A DNA stretch of 64,000 nt from Corbicula japonica (GCA_038501625.1 JAZAYU010000033.1:5384509-5448508); one strand, 5' to 3'; counted from the first letter of the stretch, positions 32,721-45,734 are shown. Program-made: numbers and translations. The notes: generated from the sequence alone by a model not told the origin.

Positions 32721-34974
32721 TAACATGTTCAATAAATGATGCAGTCTGGGCCGAAGCTACATGCATGTTTGGTCTAATATTTTGATGTTTAATTGATCAG
32801 CTATGGTATTCTTATTATTGTAAGAATAAAAATGATATGTTTCATCATCGCTCGCATGAGAATACCTCTCAAAACCTGTAAAAACATAAACATTTACGCT
32901 TATTTTATAACAGTACACAGTGCAAACGGTAATTTGTGTGAGTGATTTTAGCGATTTTTTAAAAGTATATTGCATAAAAAAGGTAACAACGTCTTTCATA
33001 ACAAGTTCTAAGAGAATCGCCTGTTGAACATGCATTTATCGATTGGATTTCTCATTACAATACATACAAAATCTCCTCATTTTTGAACTGTTTACTATGT
33101 TTTTGTGACAATCAGTGCGCTATATCCGGTAGATGATACAATCGGTTTATATACAGTGTTTTTGTCGCATAACCAAATATTTTTATTCGTTAAAAATGAT
33201 CGCATTTATAAACGATAAAAAACTGTTAATGCGGCGATGCTGTTATGCGGCGTTACAAAGCCTAAATACGTATTGGAACTTATTAATATTTAGTACAATT
33301 ACCCCGGGCATTTGGTCTGATGACATATTCTAAAACCAAAATTATTCCATTAAATAACAGCCATTATTTTTTTCACAAGTGTTTATGCTAGAAGATTAAT
33401 AATAAACAGTTCTTTCCGATGAGGAATCGCCAAACGATAAAATACACAAAACATAGTAAAAATATTATATAAACGAAACTAATAGACATGCACATGTAAA
33501 AAAGGAAATTTCGAGCAAGATGAAGGCTTACCGTCAATAACGCTTTGTTTGCTACCTCTTAGACTTCAGACCTCACAACGTATACACTATTTTATAGATA
33601 TCGAATGCAGTTCGAAAATGTAATATGTAACTTATTATTAATCTTGTGTAACGTCATAGACAGCGTGTTATTTCCGGTTACTCTTAACATTATCCTATAT
33701 TCATTTGAACATGCTTCCCTGTAATTAAAATCGGTGCGTCAAAGTTTAATTGAGGAAATCATCAACCCTAGAATTTTGAGATAAACAGTGCTTTTCTGAT
33801 AACAGATTATTTTCTCCTATTCGTCTTTGGCAAAGCAAATCATGATATTTCTACAGCGACAGGTATGTGGACGTTTATGAAAGGTATTATTGAAAAAGAA
33901 CATGTCTCTTTTCCCATTTGTACATTTCATTCAATTTTAATTGTCCTTCGATAGGCCAAGAAGTAAAGTGTCAGCGATGCTTCGCGTTAGTCAAGCATTT
34001 CTTTAAAAATTATTTTGATTTTTCTGAAAACGCATAGCAAAAATTATTTGATAACAGCATATACTTGCAAAGTACGCATTTACTCACACCATGGTCTTCC
34101 TTTGAAAAAAAGTTAAGAATGATATGAAACAAAAACATAAGTCATTGTGACATTTCGTATATTTATAAACTGTATTCATAACAGAAAACGAAAGTTGACG
34201 CAATAAAAGCCGTACAAAAATTCCTTAAACATGCTAGTGTCAATGTATTTATTTCTACTGTACTGTAAACCGACTTGTCGACGTTGTTGCTTTGGGTATT
34301 CGTTTGTTGAGAGAGATTGGTATATTAAAATACTAGTAGTTCATTTTAGTTCACCACACCTGACCTTTGTTTTAGTATGATCCAAAAGCTTTTAACAATT
34401 TACACATATTATAGGGTTTAAAGCATGTGAGACCACGTAGATCCAGATTAGCTGGAACATCCGTGCCATCTACATTGGTCACTTCGAGGTCGGAAATAAC
34501 CTAATCAAAAAGCGAACAGTGTAGATTCTGATCAGACTGTTTGACCGTGGGATAACAACAATGTCTCATAAAGTGTAAATGCATCCAATGTAACATGCTG
34601 CTAATATAATGTCCAAAACATCTATCGTAATACTGATATTATGTCAATTCCAATGAGCATTTTTATAACATAAAATTGAAATATGCATAATATGTATCGG
34701 ATGTTAACCAAAAGGTCGAATGCGAAATAAATGCAAATGATGACTACTCTTTTATTATAGGACGATATGCTAGGGGAAGAAAATATGTTGCACAGTTGTA
34801 ACAGTTTAATATCCCTTTTTTCCTTAGCATGAATCTTTTCATTCTGAACGCATTCATATTTTTGCCTGCGACATATCGCAGTAGTGTGGGGATCAGTTGT
34901 TGAAAGTTTCATTACAAGCCCACCTTGCATGTCATTATTATAGCCCTGGCTTATGTTTAGGTAAAAAATCCAGA
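32721..34974. other. no gene seen
   Basis: Only short chance frames. 33195-33260 resembles the sequence upstream of GPCR exon 1 (see findings). Confidence 0.5.
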
Positions 34975-35190
34975 TTTTGGAAAAGTCAATTGGACGATCA
35001 AGACAGAAGAATGTCCGTTACAAGTGATACATCATCGTGCTGTCAAGATCATTATTTGCAAGTTTTGTTACAATCACATCACTCTACATGTCATAGTTAT
35101 GGCTGGACAATACAAAATCTATTCTTAGAAAGAGTGAAATTGACATCCAGAAAGTCGTGGATTTTGCAACACAATCATACTGCAGTGAGC
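34975..35190 (+). pseudogene. possible Tc1-like transposase N-terminal remnant
   Basis: One plus-strand frame reads GRSRQKNVRYK, a stop, then YIIVLSRS and later TKSILRKSEID. This resembles the 'GRPR…DRYI…L…R' and 'TVRNRLRE.GI' blocks of Tc1 transposases. Internal stops are present. A different frame stays open for 128 codons (34897-35283) but matches nothing I know. The match is weak. Confidence 0.4.
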
Positions 35191-35289
35191 AGTGATCATT
35201 TTCATGACTGTCGATCGCGTCATACATGCCATTTTCGACCCAATATCAGCTACCCCAAACAACGTCATACATCGGTCTTGTAACCAGGA

Positions 35290-36984
35290 TTTTCTTAAAA
35301 ACTAGATTATATAACAATAGGTGCTACCTATAACGGGGAAAGCTAGTTTTTAATACCTAACATACAAAATAAATATAACTAAGATGTGTTGCACTGTACG
35401 AAATTACGGTATTATGACCGATTAGTTATACGGCCCAGGCAATGCAGCCCTGGATTTTCAGATGTTTAGGTCTAGGACAGCGGACAACATGACCCTGTAG
35501 AGACTGTATCAGATGTATGAAGCCAAAACAAGAAATTCTTTATCAGTTTATGGCCCATCAAACCAATATTTTTTTCTAACAGCTATTAACCATAGAGAAT
35601 ACTTACAAATTTATAAAACCATTTCAGGCTTTACTTTCACGAGCATTTAGAACAAAGAACAGTGGTCCTCGTGTAATCTTTGATCTTTTTGAATTGGTAA
35701 CAAAACTGTAATTAAAACAGCATGTTTTTTTATTTATTTACAAATTCATCAAGAAAAGCAAAATAGACAGTGCTCAGGTAGCATGTACTAACTGTAGTTT
35801 ATGACGTTTGATTTTGAACATTGTCATTTTCGTGAAAGATATACAGTCTAGCTTTTTTTAAATGTGGGTTGTATTGTCTTAACACTGGGCAGTCTTGTCC
35901 ACCATTCTGGGCGGAAACTTTCGCCAATCCAGGTCTTAGGTCTGCCACTCTAAGCTGTTGTCTGGGACATATCGACAATGAGACATATTGTCCATAAACC
36001 ACTGTACCTTTTCATATTGTAGATTTTGGAAAATAAAACATGTTCAATGCAAAACAAATACAAATCAACAGTGCCAAAACTTTCTGTAAATTTTTCCAAG
36101 ATGTAAAAACATTACCTGATTGGCTACAATTTGTTTTGTTTTGTTATTTTGTTTGAGATTTGTTTGCATTATTGTGCTGTGTTTGTTAGTGTGTGTCTCT
36201 AGGAATATTGCTTATGTATATTTTGTTGCAGATTAGAATGTATTAACACATTCCAGAGTGTTTGTATTTAATTCAGTTGATCACATTTTTTCATTATAAT
36301 TTCTTGTGTTGTGTTCTGTGTGTGGTTCGCACATACTGGAATAACTTTTGTGTAATTATGGTGAGTTTCATTAGTAATACATTTTTGTTGTTGACTTGTT
36401 GTTGACACAGTTCCACATTTACTGCTTCCTGCACAATGATGTTTTTTTACAATCTTTGAATGTAAATGGTCAGTTGTGTGGTCAAATGAACAAATGATAT
36501 CTGCATTTTTCTCTGTTTTTGAATGTTTATTATTTTATTTTAACCTTTCTGAAGGTTTTGGTACAGACTGTCACTGTGTTCATTTAGCAAAGCACATGAT
36601 ACTTTGAAATGTTAAAAGAATGGTTAGTGCTTTTAATAACTTTTGAAAATGAAAAAAAACAACACATATAACATTTTTAGGCTAATAACATTCAATTGTG
36701 AATAAGTAACCATTTAATTTATATTTTAATGGCAAACTGGATATTTTTATTTCATTTTATTCAAAAATCTCTAATTACACATGAATATGACTGTGAGTAA
36801 CGCTTTTGAGAATTCTCGATTAAGTAAAAATTATTTTTGTATTGCCAACGCAGTGCCTGGTTCTGTCTTTCAACAGACTACCGCGATAGTGCGGATACCG
36901 CTTTTCACACTGAAATCAATGTTTCGGTGATCTTCGGTTAAATTGTGGTGGGTTATTGGTTTTTCATTTTAAAACAGACTGCGA
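35290..36984. other. no gene seen
   Basis: T-rich sequence with no motif or splice pattern recognised. Confidence 0.55.
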
Positions 36985-37075
36985 AGTTTAGAGAATTTAG
37001 AGAACCAGTCTGGAATAATGGCGGCCTCCTTGCCGCTAGAATTTACAACTTACGAATCTTGATGGACTATAGAGT
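36985..37075 (+). promoter_or_regulatory. possible promoter/first exon with YY1-like ATGGCGGC
   Basis: AATAATGGCGGCCTCC at 37015 matches a YY1-type/initiator sequence and is followed by a 14-codon frame (MAASLPLEFTTYES) and a donor-like GAGTAAGT near 37072. The local G+C is higher than its surroundings. No downstream exon was recognised, so this is tentative. Confidence 0.3.
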
Positions 37076-37142
37076 AAGTCATCAGAAATAGATTTGACTT
37101 TTGTTTTATTTTGTTATTTTATACATGTACGCATTGTCTATA

Positions 37143-37179
37143 GGCGGGAAAAGCCCGAAGGCTTCGGCTGCTTTCCCGG
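37143..37179. repeat. short GC-rich hairpin
   Basis: GCGGGAAAAGCC and GCTTTCCCGG pair around a CGAAGGCTTCGG inner palindrome. Confidence 0.6.
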
Positions 37180-38189
37180 TATTAACTTTTAAATTTTTTT
37201 TAAAATAATTTTCATTCTTGGTGAGATTTTTGTGAAGAAATGTAATTATCTGTTGCCGTATTTACGGAGTTTGTAATGTTATCGTCCCCTTCCAATGCAT
37301 TAGACAAAGATTAGCTAAATCGTTTAAAAGTATATCTCAGAAGGTTTTTACGAGTCATCAACAAAGTCTTCACTGAAAAGTTAAAATAATCGACGTTTTA
37401 TATCATGAATTAATATGCAGTTTACTTTTAAGCAATGAGTTTTATGGAATCTAACATTTTTATCAACCGCAGTATTTTAAGATTAAAAAAAATGTTTAGG
37501 TGATTATGTTTTGGATAAAGTGATTAATCAAACTCTTCATGACACAAAATGTAATTGCATACTGTTGCGTAATTAGTTGAAAGCTATTAGATACCATTAT
37601 TCTGTCACTTGGTCATTACCGTTAATGCATTTTTGGTCAAACGAAACCAGCTTTAAGCATAATAATCGCTTTTCCTAGGCTCTGATTTTCGCATTTTCTC
37701 CTTCCATTCCTTTTTATTTCCGTCGTCTGCTGCACCATTACATTCACCAGTAATCTCATTTCCGCGACAAGGAAACAAAAATAGCCTAATGCATATTGAT
37801 TCTGATTTAATTTGCCTTTTATCATTTATTGTCAATATTGTTAGAATCTGTTCTTGCTATCTCAAAGTTTGTTTAATTTTAAAAAGTAGTCTATAGATAC
37901 GAACATAAACGGTCCGAACGCGATTATGACAATCTTCTTGACGTTTATGAATCTCGTTCATATCAGTTCACTTTGCCAGTACAAATTACATGATTAAGCT
38001 TACACGAGGAACAGCCTTCAAACAACTAAAAGATCCCTTGATACATAGAATGTGTACTTCTGACAAGGCACGCTGTATTTAATCAATCAGACAATTTTGA
38101 AACAGTTCTTGAAACTTTAAACTAATAGTGGGTCAAGTCCAAAGTATTCAGTAGACTTGCATCTTTAATCAGCGCTTGCAGTAAGTCGG

Positions 38190-38540
38190 TTTGTTCGAAA
38201 TGTATACAAAGAACCTAGAAGCTCAATCTGTTTCTTTTAATCCCTGTCATCGTGTTCTACCTGATTTGATTCCAGGGACTCTGATCTCGGTAAGACCTTT
38301 TGCTATTTACCTTTTATGCTTTGAATGTTTGTGTGCTTTTGAACCCATCACTGTCGAGTTGATTGGTGGGTGGGAATTTTTTTCCAAAGACAACTTGTAT
38401 TAAATTTTGTTTGTTCATATCAGAACCTGTTGGGGGCAAATGTGAGGTTGGTGGATCTTACAACCTGTTTGAAACATGTGGGGAAGCTGTTTCTTCTGAA
38501 AGTGACAATTCCTGATATGCATTATATTTGATTAAAATTT
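38190..38540 (+). repeat. dispersed repeat R, 5' portion
   Basis: GAACCTAGAAGCTCAATCTG, CATCGTGTTC, GATTCCAGGGACTCTGATC and TTGAATGTTTGTGTGCTTTT occur inverted at 44465-44620 and 46010-46180. The AGAACCTGTTGGGGGC block and GTGGGGAAGCTG follow. An apparent 70-codon frame here is part of the repeat. Confidence 0.7.
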
Positions 38541-39769
38541 ACTCTCTTGTATGCGTTGCTAAGGTGAACTTTGACAGCTCTGTAGTTTTCATGATGGCGA
38601 CAATTGAAGCGAAAAAATATGGATTTTATTAATTCCATTTTTTCCCATACACTTCACATTTAACACATTGACGTTCCTGATGACCAAAAGGATGTTGACT
38701 TTCTGAACGCATGTCCTCTTGTTAACCAGTGTGGAATTTTCACTTAAGTTGGTAAAAATATCAGACCTAGTTGCTTTCGTTGATACCAAAGCGAAAACGT
38801 CATCGATATTTGATATATCCACTTCTATAAACGTCGTTGTTTCCAGAACATATTTGCATTTTAGATGAAACATTGTCAAGTAGATTTCCAGGTAGATTTC
38901 CGGGTAGCCTTTATTCACCGAGGCATATTGTATGATGTTGATATGAGAAACTGGCGGTTGGTGATTTCTCATGCATATTTCTGGCCAGATTTGATATTAT
39001 CATGCTCTTGCTTCTTTGATTCCAAGTGCTTTGATCCCAGTAAGGTAATCGAGTACAAACCCTTCTTCCTGACAATGCCATTATATTCCTATGTTTTATA
39101 CGGCTGTGCTATTTCAACACAACAATAACAACAACATCAACAATAATATGATAAATATTATTAACGCAATGTGAACTACATGCATATTATCTGCCAAAAC
39201 TTTTGCCACAATAGCCAATGCCATATAACAGTTATATTTGGAAATCGAACGCCGTAATAGTTTGACTCATTCGTTTTGAAGGTTTTTACGACCGACGATC
39301 ATGTTTGTAATTTTCTGTTCAATTTTACCGAGCAAAAATAGAATATTATCAATTCAAGTTATTTTTTAATAACGATAAAATCGGAAAATGTGAAGAAATG
39401 CAAAAAAAGTATTATTTACAAACAACCTAATATATATCAAAACTTTGCACATTTCCTATTAATCAACTTCTGTGTTTGGCAAAATGTATTTGCAACCACA
39501 CTCTAAATTTTATTCTCATTTTAATATCACGAATAGTGTTCATCACATTTAGTTTAGATAGAAAAATGTGTTATACTCTTACTAATAAAATAAATGTTAC
39601 CACTACAATAACAATGCAGGTAAAACAGAAATTAGCTCTACAAGGCACTTAAATTCACGAATAGAAGGGACACAGGGCATCATTTTAAATAAAATATAAT
39701 TTATAGTTCTACAGGCCAGGCGTAAGTTGTCTGCAGAGAAAAACTAGGGATCAACAAGTAAGAATGGTT

Positions 39770-39860
39770 ATAATAGATGAAAATGGAACTTTGAAAGCCA
39801 CCGAAAACGACAAATATGAAAATATTACAGACTCAGTGTGATTGAAGGCAAGAAAGGAAA
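39770..39860 (+). repeat. dispersed repeat R fragment
   Basis: GATGAAAATGGAACTTTGAAAG followed by CCACCGAAAACG and ATTACAGACTCAGTG, then it stops. Confidence 0.6.
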
Positions 39861-40007
39861 TAATATTAATTACAACACCTTACTTTCTGATACGTAAGTA
39901 ATTAATTAAAATTAGACGACATTCTTGCTACTAGCAACTTACTTCAAAAATAAAGCTTTAGTGTACTTTTAAAAATGAAAGGGTTATAAAATAAAAGGAC
40001 CGCTATA

Positions 40008-40045
40008 GATCGACAAGCTTTTTGGAAAGCTGAAACTTGTTTAAT
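40008..40045 (-). repeat. short dispersed repeat T
   Basis: GACAAGCTTTTTGGAAAGC then TGAAACTTGTTTAATAC. Confidence 0.6.
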
Positions 40046-41694
40046 ACAGAGAAAGCACATCCGCCATTTCGGCAAGTTGCTGATTTTTGATGTCACGTAT
40101 TTATTTTCCTTTAACGTAACAGTATAACATGCAATATTTTCAATCTTTTTAAAGGGCTTCATGTACTAAGTTATCTAAGATGTTAGAAAACGGGTTGATG
40201 TATTATTTACGATATTTTATTACTCATTTTCATGAACTGCCCTTTGCTAATAGCTTAACAACCTCTCACCCCAATCAAAGCAAGGAGTGCGAAAACGAAA
40301 GCAAGCAGAAAAAGGCCAAGTCTCTTATAAAACTGATGTTTCAAGAACAATTGTAAATTATGTCGGAAAAAATAGGCAGACAAAGCACTAACATGTATTT
40401 ATGTTGGCTGAAATCAAGACTGAATGTTAACTTCGCGCACGTTAATTATACATATAAAAACAGAACATAGCACCCAAAGCACTCGGCCATTCACCAACTA
40501 CCTTAGTTGATAGGGCTACGTGCCTTGCGGCATGAATATACGTTACATCATAGAAGCTCAACTAATGTAAATAGCAATCGGATTTCCTGTTTCCAATTTA
40601 CTAAACTAGCTCGTCCGCCAATTGACATTGAACGTAAAAAGGCACTAACGTTTCTTCTTAATTGTAGGCCATGATTTTCAAACATCCCTTTTTCATTTTT
40701 TGTTATTCGTTATAAAGTCACCAGAATGATATTCATTTATCGTAAAAGCTGACTAATTAGTTCCGCAGCTTTACTTAAAATGAAGTATTTATAACTATCG
40801 GCAATAATTAACGATGTAATCATCTGTCCGGTTTATATAATGTTGTTTATTTCTACATTAAGAAAGGAATAATTTCTGAATAATTTGCCGTTTCTTAGAA
40901 TCAGTATTTAATTGCTCTCTGGAGAATCCAGCAGCCTCCATTTGTATTAGTTTAAATTACAAACTGACTCCTATACATTGTGGTGAAAAAAATGAATACA
41001 GACAACCAAGGATGCTGATTCAAATATTGCTTAATTGATGGTAGTGAATGACATTCTGTTCTTCTGTTTCAAAAACACCCAAACGCTTTATAACTTTAAA
41101 GTTAAAAACCTATGGGGATTGAACTTTTATGATGGAGATATTTCTTTAATTCTTGCATTTTACTCATAAACTCGTAAGTTCTGTTGGCGTTGATTTCAAT
41201 TGATCTTTCTGCAAACACTTATGAAATGACTTTTGGTCCGAAAAAAGGCAGGAATATATGTGACGAAAACGCACAACACCATAATTTGGGACAATCGGAA
41301 AATTGAATCGTCGTACATTTGTATCATGTAACATATACATGTATTCAAATTTATGCAAATTGTACACTAAGAGCATACAATAAAAAGAAAATGCGCTTTT
41401 ACCAATGTAAGATAGAAATACATTTCAGTCGTGAACTCCGTAATTATGTATATTCAAATATAAAATACGAATTCCGGAGCTCACTAGGTGAAATAAAGAT
41501 CTACATTTTCTTACAATAAATTCCGTTACATGTAACTCAACGTTGAAACAACCATGAACGGTTGGCATATTTAGCACTGCTTGTACATTGTAACGTATTT
41601 TAATTACAGTTATTATTTTCTTCCGATATAACATATAGCTAGGAAGAAATCTTTTACATTTTTATTTGTAATTTCCTACATTGTACTTGTTTTG

Positions 41695-41864
41695 TGATAT
41701 GAGAACCTGTTGGGGGAAAGTGTAAGGTTGATGCACCCTAGACCTGGTTTAAACCCCCATTTTGATTTGCCACTGACCGTTCTAAGGTGGTAACCCCACG
41801 GGTTCTCTTTTTTGTTAATTGTTTGTGTGGTGTCTTTTTTGAAACTGATCATTTAATTAACCAT

Positions 41865-41912
<48 letters not shown>

Positions 41913-42035
41913 TCTTCTTCTTCTTCTTCTTCTTCTTCTTCTTCTTCTTTTTCTTCTTCTTCTTCTTGACTACGTGGGGAGGCTGTTTTTTCTCAATGTC
42001 GCAATTCCTGATATGCATATTACACCTTTTTGGAC
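41695..42035 (+). repeat. dispersed repeat R block containing CT/CTT microsatellite
   Basis: GAGAACCTGTTGGGG, GGTTTAAACCCCC, TTGCCACTGACCGTTC, GGTAACCCC and a GTGGGGAGGCTG ending, with the microsatellite expanded in the middle where the 44-kb copy has an unexpanded pyrimidine tract. Confidence 0.75.
41866..41967 (+). repeat. (CT)n then (CTT)n compound microsatellite
   Basis: About 44 bp of CT followed by about 58 bp of CTT with one slip, inside a dispersed repeat R block. Confidence 0.97.
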
Positions 42036-42602
42036 TGTTCTTTATTTAAGTACTTTATCTTTAATAACAAGAAGAACGTGTTCACAATACCAGTCGAACA
42101 ATCGAAAAGGCGATTTCATTGGCTGTTTCTGTCGGACTGCAAGATTTTCAAGAGAAAAGCACTTTTCAAATAAAAAAGGATTCGAACCGAAGAACGTTTA
42201 TAAAGGATCAACTGGTATGGTCTAAGATTACTGTGTAGTAAATTAGTGCAGATGCATCATATCATTTTATTTACAAATATTCTTCCGAGTTGTTTTAGCT
42301 TTACATATTCCATAAAAATGACGTCCTTACTGTCAAATATAACATAGTAAATGTATTTATCCGCTGTTTATGGTAATTCAATGTGCTCGAAATTCCCGTG
42401 CAGTGTAGTTATATAAACTATATAGTTAAGCTCTATTTTGAGTCATTCGAGTCGTCGCATTGCACTAATCAACACATCATATAGATTTTCCCTACCCACC
42501 TCCCTTTTTGTATAGGAGATTTCTCTTATTTTGCAGTTGAAATTGTTCAAAGTGGTCAAATCTTCAGGAGGATGTAATTAGTTAGAAAAAATAGACACTG
42601 AT

Positions 42603-42699
42603 GACGAAGTTAAGGATGGTGGTAATGGTGATGGTAGTTAGACGATGACGATGATGATCTAGGAAGAAGATATTAGTGATTATTTTAATATTGACGAGG

Positions 42700-42730
<31 letters not shown>

Positions 42731-42775
42731 CGACGACGATGATGATGATGATTATGATTATAGGATTGGGATGAG
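42603..42775 (+). repeat. GAT-rich microsatellite region
   Basis: Interrupted (GAT)n with longest clean run near 42700-42729, directly upstream of the palindrome array. Confidence 0.85.
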
Positions 42776-42852
42776 TATGATGAACACGATTAAGTGCTAC
42801 TTGGCATCGTATTTAAATTTTTTTGATTTGATTACTAAAATATTGAATGAGT

Positions 42853-43520
42853 GCCACTGGGCGCTGGTTTAGTTCTGTTTAATATGATTTATCAGGTTGA
42901 TGATTTGCCTGAAAATTCGCCACCTGGCGTAAAATTGTAGTACCGATTGGTGCTGTATTGTAGTGCCGATTGGCGCTGATGGATTGGTCTGGTCTGGAGG
43001 AAGACTAGCCGATTGGCATAAAGTTAGTGCCGATTGGCGCTGCATTGAATTGGATATGATTGATTTGATTTATCAGAGTAACGATTTGATTAAGAACTCG
43101 CCATGTGGCGTAAAATCGAAGTGCCGATTGGCGCTGTGTCAGTATGAAATTGTTTTTTGAAGACTAGCCGATTGGCTTGATAGTGAGTGCCACTTGGCGC
43201 TGCATTGGTTGTGTTTAACTTGATTATCAGATGATAATGCCCCTCCTTCGAGCGAACCTCGCCACGTGGCGTTAATTGAAGTGCCGATTGGCGCTGTGTT
43301 GGAATAGAATTGTTTTTTTAAGACTAGCCGATTGGCTTGAAAGTGAGTGCCATTTGGCGCTGCATAGGTAGTGTTTAGCTTGATTATCAGATGATATTGC
43401 CCCTCCTGGGAGCGAACCTCAACACGTGGCGTAAAATTGAAGTGCCGATTGGCGCTGTGTTGGAATAGAATTGCTTTGTGGAAAACTAGCCGACTGGCTT
43501 GAAAGTGAGTGCCTCTTGGA
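42853..43520. repeat. ~160-bp tandem repeat carrying an array of GCC-N4-GGC palindromes
   Basis: Four units with equivalent sites at 42965, 43123, 43283 and 43444. Each unit has four GCC-N4-GGC motifs in different contexts: CGCCAnnTGGCG, TGCCGATTGGCG, AGCCGATTGGC and TGCCAyTTGGCG. I count about 16 exact sites and three one-base variants. Such spaced palindromes fit AP-2-type binding sites, but no binding is shown. Confidence 0.85.
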
Positions 43521-43984
43521 GTTGGATTGTAGTATTTTAATTATTCTTAATATTAGCGAGTTAAGTCGAAAAAGTTGAATAAGATGATAGGAATCGACAC
43601 AAAGACGTTAAGTTAAATTTGGGCGTTTTCTGTTTCATTATTTAAACTATGGGCGCAGATTACTAGCAAACAATATTGGCTGTTTTTCTTTTGTATATGT
43701 ATGAGATGATGTTATTTTTCTATTCTAAGTAGGTTCTGGATGATAATAGACATTCATTGCAGCATGTTCGAGGATTCCGGTTGTGCGGCTTGACACGAAC
43801 CAAGACGAGGATGCAGGAAAGATGGACTTATGGACGTTAATGAAATATTATCGTTGAAATATGATATAGCAATGCAATACGATCATTCCTACTTAACTTG
43901 TGTTGTTACTTTTTACATGAATTACCTTGAATATTGGATAAATAATTTATTTTCGGTTGAACGTAGTGAATAAGAAAATAATCA

Positions 43985-44700
43985 TAATTACTCCATGTTT
44001 ACTGGTGTAAATATTGAGTTGCGCTCAACCCGGGGCTAGGCATTTGGACAGTAATTTTCATTTCCATTACTGTCCATGAACAAGAGCAATCAACCCGAGC
44101 CATCAATATTTTTATATTTTTTATGTTCGGTGGCTGTCAATGTTTCCTTTTCGTCTTTTTTTTAAAAAAAAAGTGAAAAAATGCCGATCAGGAATCGCCA
44201 CACACAAAACACAGCCTCCCCACGCAGCGACAAAGAAGATAGAAAAAGAGAGCATGTGTTCAGAAGTATGTTAAATTTAAATAAGACACCACAAACAAAT
44301 AACGAAAATTAGGACCCTAAGGGTTACCGGCTTGGAACGGTCAGTGACAAAATAATTTGCCACTGGGGGTTTAAACGAGGTTCTAGGGTGCACTAACCTC
44401 ACACTTGCCCCAACAGGTTCTCATATCAACACACAAGTAAACGTTGTCTCAGCTCAACAATGTTGCATGCAAAAGCACACAAACATTTAAAACAAAAGAA
44501 GCTAATAGCATAGCAAAGCCGAGACCAGAGCACTTGGAGTCAAATCAGCAAGAACACGATGACATGGATAAAAGGAACAAATGGAGCTTCTAGGTTCTTA
44601 TATAAGATTTCCCCATGAACCTTCATAACTCTTTAACACCTGCAACGTTCGTGCAACCAAAGATGTAGGCATAATGATCAACTGTAGATGGGTTAATCAC
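43985..44700 (-). repeat. dispersed repeat R, longest copy
   Basis: Reads on the minus strand: the 5' block (GAACCTAGAAGCTCC, CATCGTGTTCTTG), the AGAACCTGTTGGGGC block, the pyrimidine tract, GTGGGGAGGCTGTG, then the body with CAGCCACCGAACAT, CATGGACAGTAATGG and GGGTTGAGCGCAACTC. It shows that blocks found separately elsewhere belong to one element of at least 715 bp. No protein is encoded. Confidence 0.75.
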
Positions 44701-45192
44701 CAGGCCTGCAGAGCCTTGTAGAATATCATGTTTGTATCTTTTCTTTTTAAATTTACGTAAACGCTTTACATAATTGTATTAGATCAAGAGCAGATTGTGA
44801 CAAGGAAACATATCATGGCTAAATAGCACCGATTTGCTATATTACATGCATACTTGAATTTGGAGGCAAGATGACTTATTGCAGATGGTTTTTCTGTTTC
44901 CGTTTGGAATAGTGCATGACGTGTTGGTTGCCTCCATTTAAATATTCACACAAGGATTTCAATTGTGCGTTTTAATAGCATCTTCATTGTATTAGTTCTG
45001 TTAAATACGTCTGAAGAGTGTTCCAAATATACTTCCTTTTCGGTATTTTTACGGATTACATACGTCTGGATTCGACATTTGTTTCAACCCTGACTGATTT
45101 TCTTTACAATATAATGATATATTGTCACAGTTTGACTTTATTCAATCCAGTGCTGCAGTACATTGCACGATCCCACTGACCAACCAGTGCCC

Positions 45193-45376
45193 TAGGTTAT
45201 AAAACTGAGCATGGAAAACAGTCTCAGTTCTCAAGCATCTTATGGCGACTGGTCTCAAATCTCAGTTTTATAAACTTGGGTCCAGAACGATTGCAGCAAA
45301 AAGCTTAATACATTCTGTACAGCCAATCAGATGCTTGAGATTTGAGACTGGTTTCCATGCTCAGTTTTATAACCTT
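45193..45376. mobile_element. palindromic hairpin MITE (family P), copy 4, rearranged
   Basis: Both outer ends are present and extend the inverted repeat to AGTGCCC/GGGCACT. The centre is scrambled: an internal deletion on the left arm and about 60 bp of extra sequence around 45285-45325. Confidence 0.72.
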
Positions 45377-45734
45377 GGGCACTAGTTATCAAAGTCTAGA
45401 TCAGAATTAAGATATTTCGATATTATTTAGGAAACGTGCCAGATCAATCTACAGGGCTGTCAAGGATGAAAATAATTGAGGACCTCACAATTTGAGAATT
45501 AATTTGGTTTGTACGTGATAATATCAATCAGCTATATACGACCTTTGCTTATATCTCTATTGTTACCTAGAGTGAGGCGCTATTCGGCGACATCCGCCTG
45601 ACAAACATCAACACGCAGATGTTGGTGCAAAAGTCTTCTTCAGTGCAATTTTGAGCCGAACTTCTATTTACTTTATAAATGTTCTTTTTATGTGTTCGCA
45701 TACAAGGCACCGGAGGTTGTTGTACTAACTTGTG

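Larger units (their letters stand above)
39061..41694. other. no gene seen
   Basis: Contains repeat R and T fragments and chance frames. Confidence 0.55.

Noticed and set aside
42170..42200. tRNA B box (inverted GGTTCGAATCC) followed by a T run on the minus strand
   Set aside because: No A box or foldable arms at the right distance.
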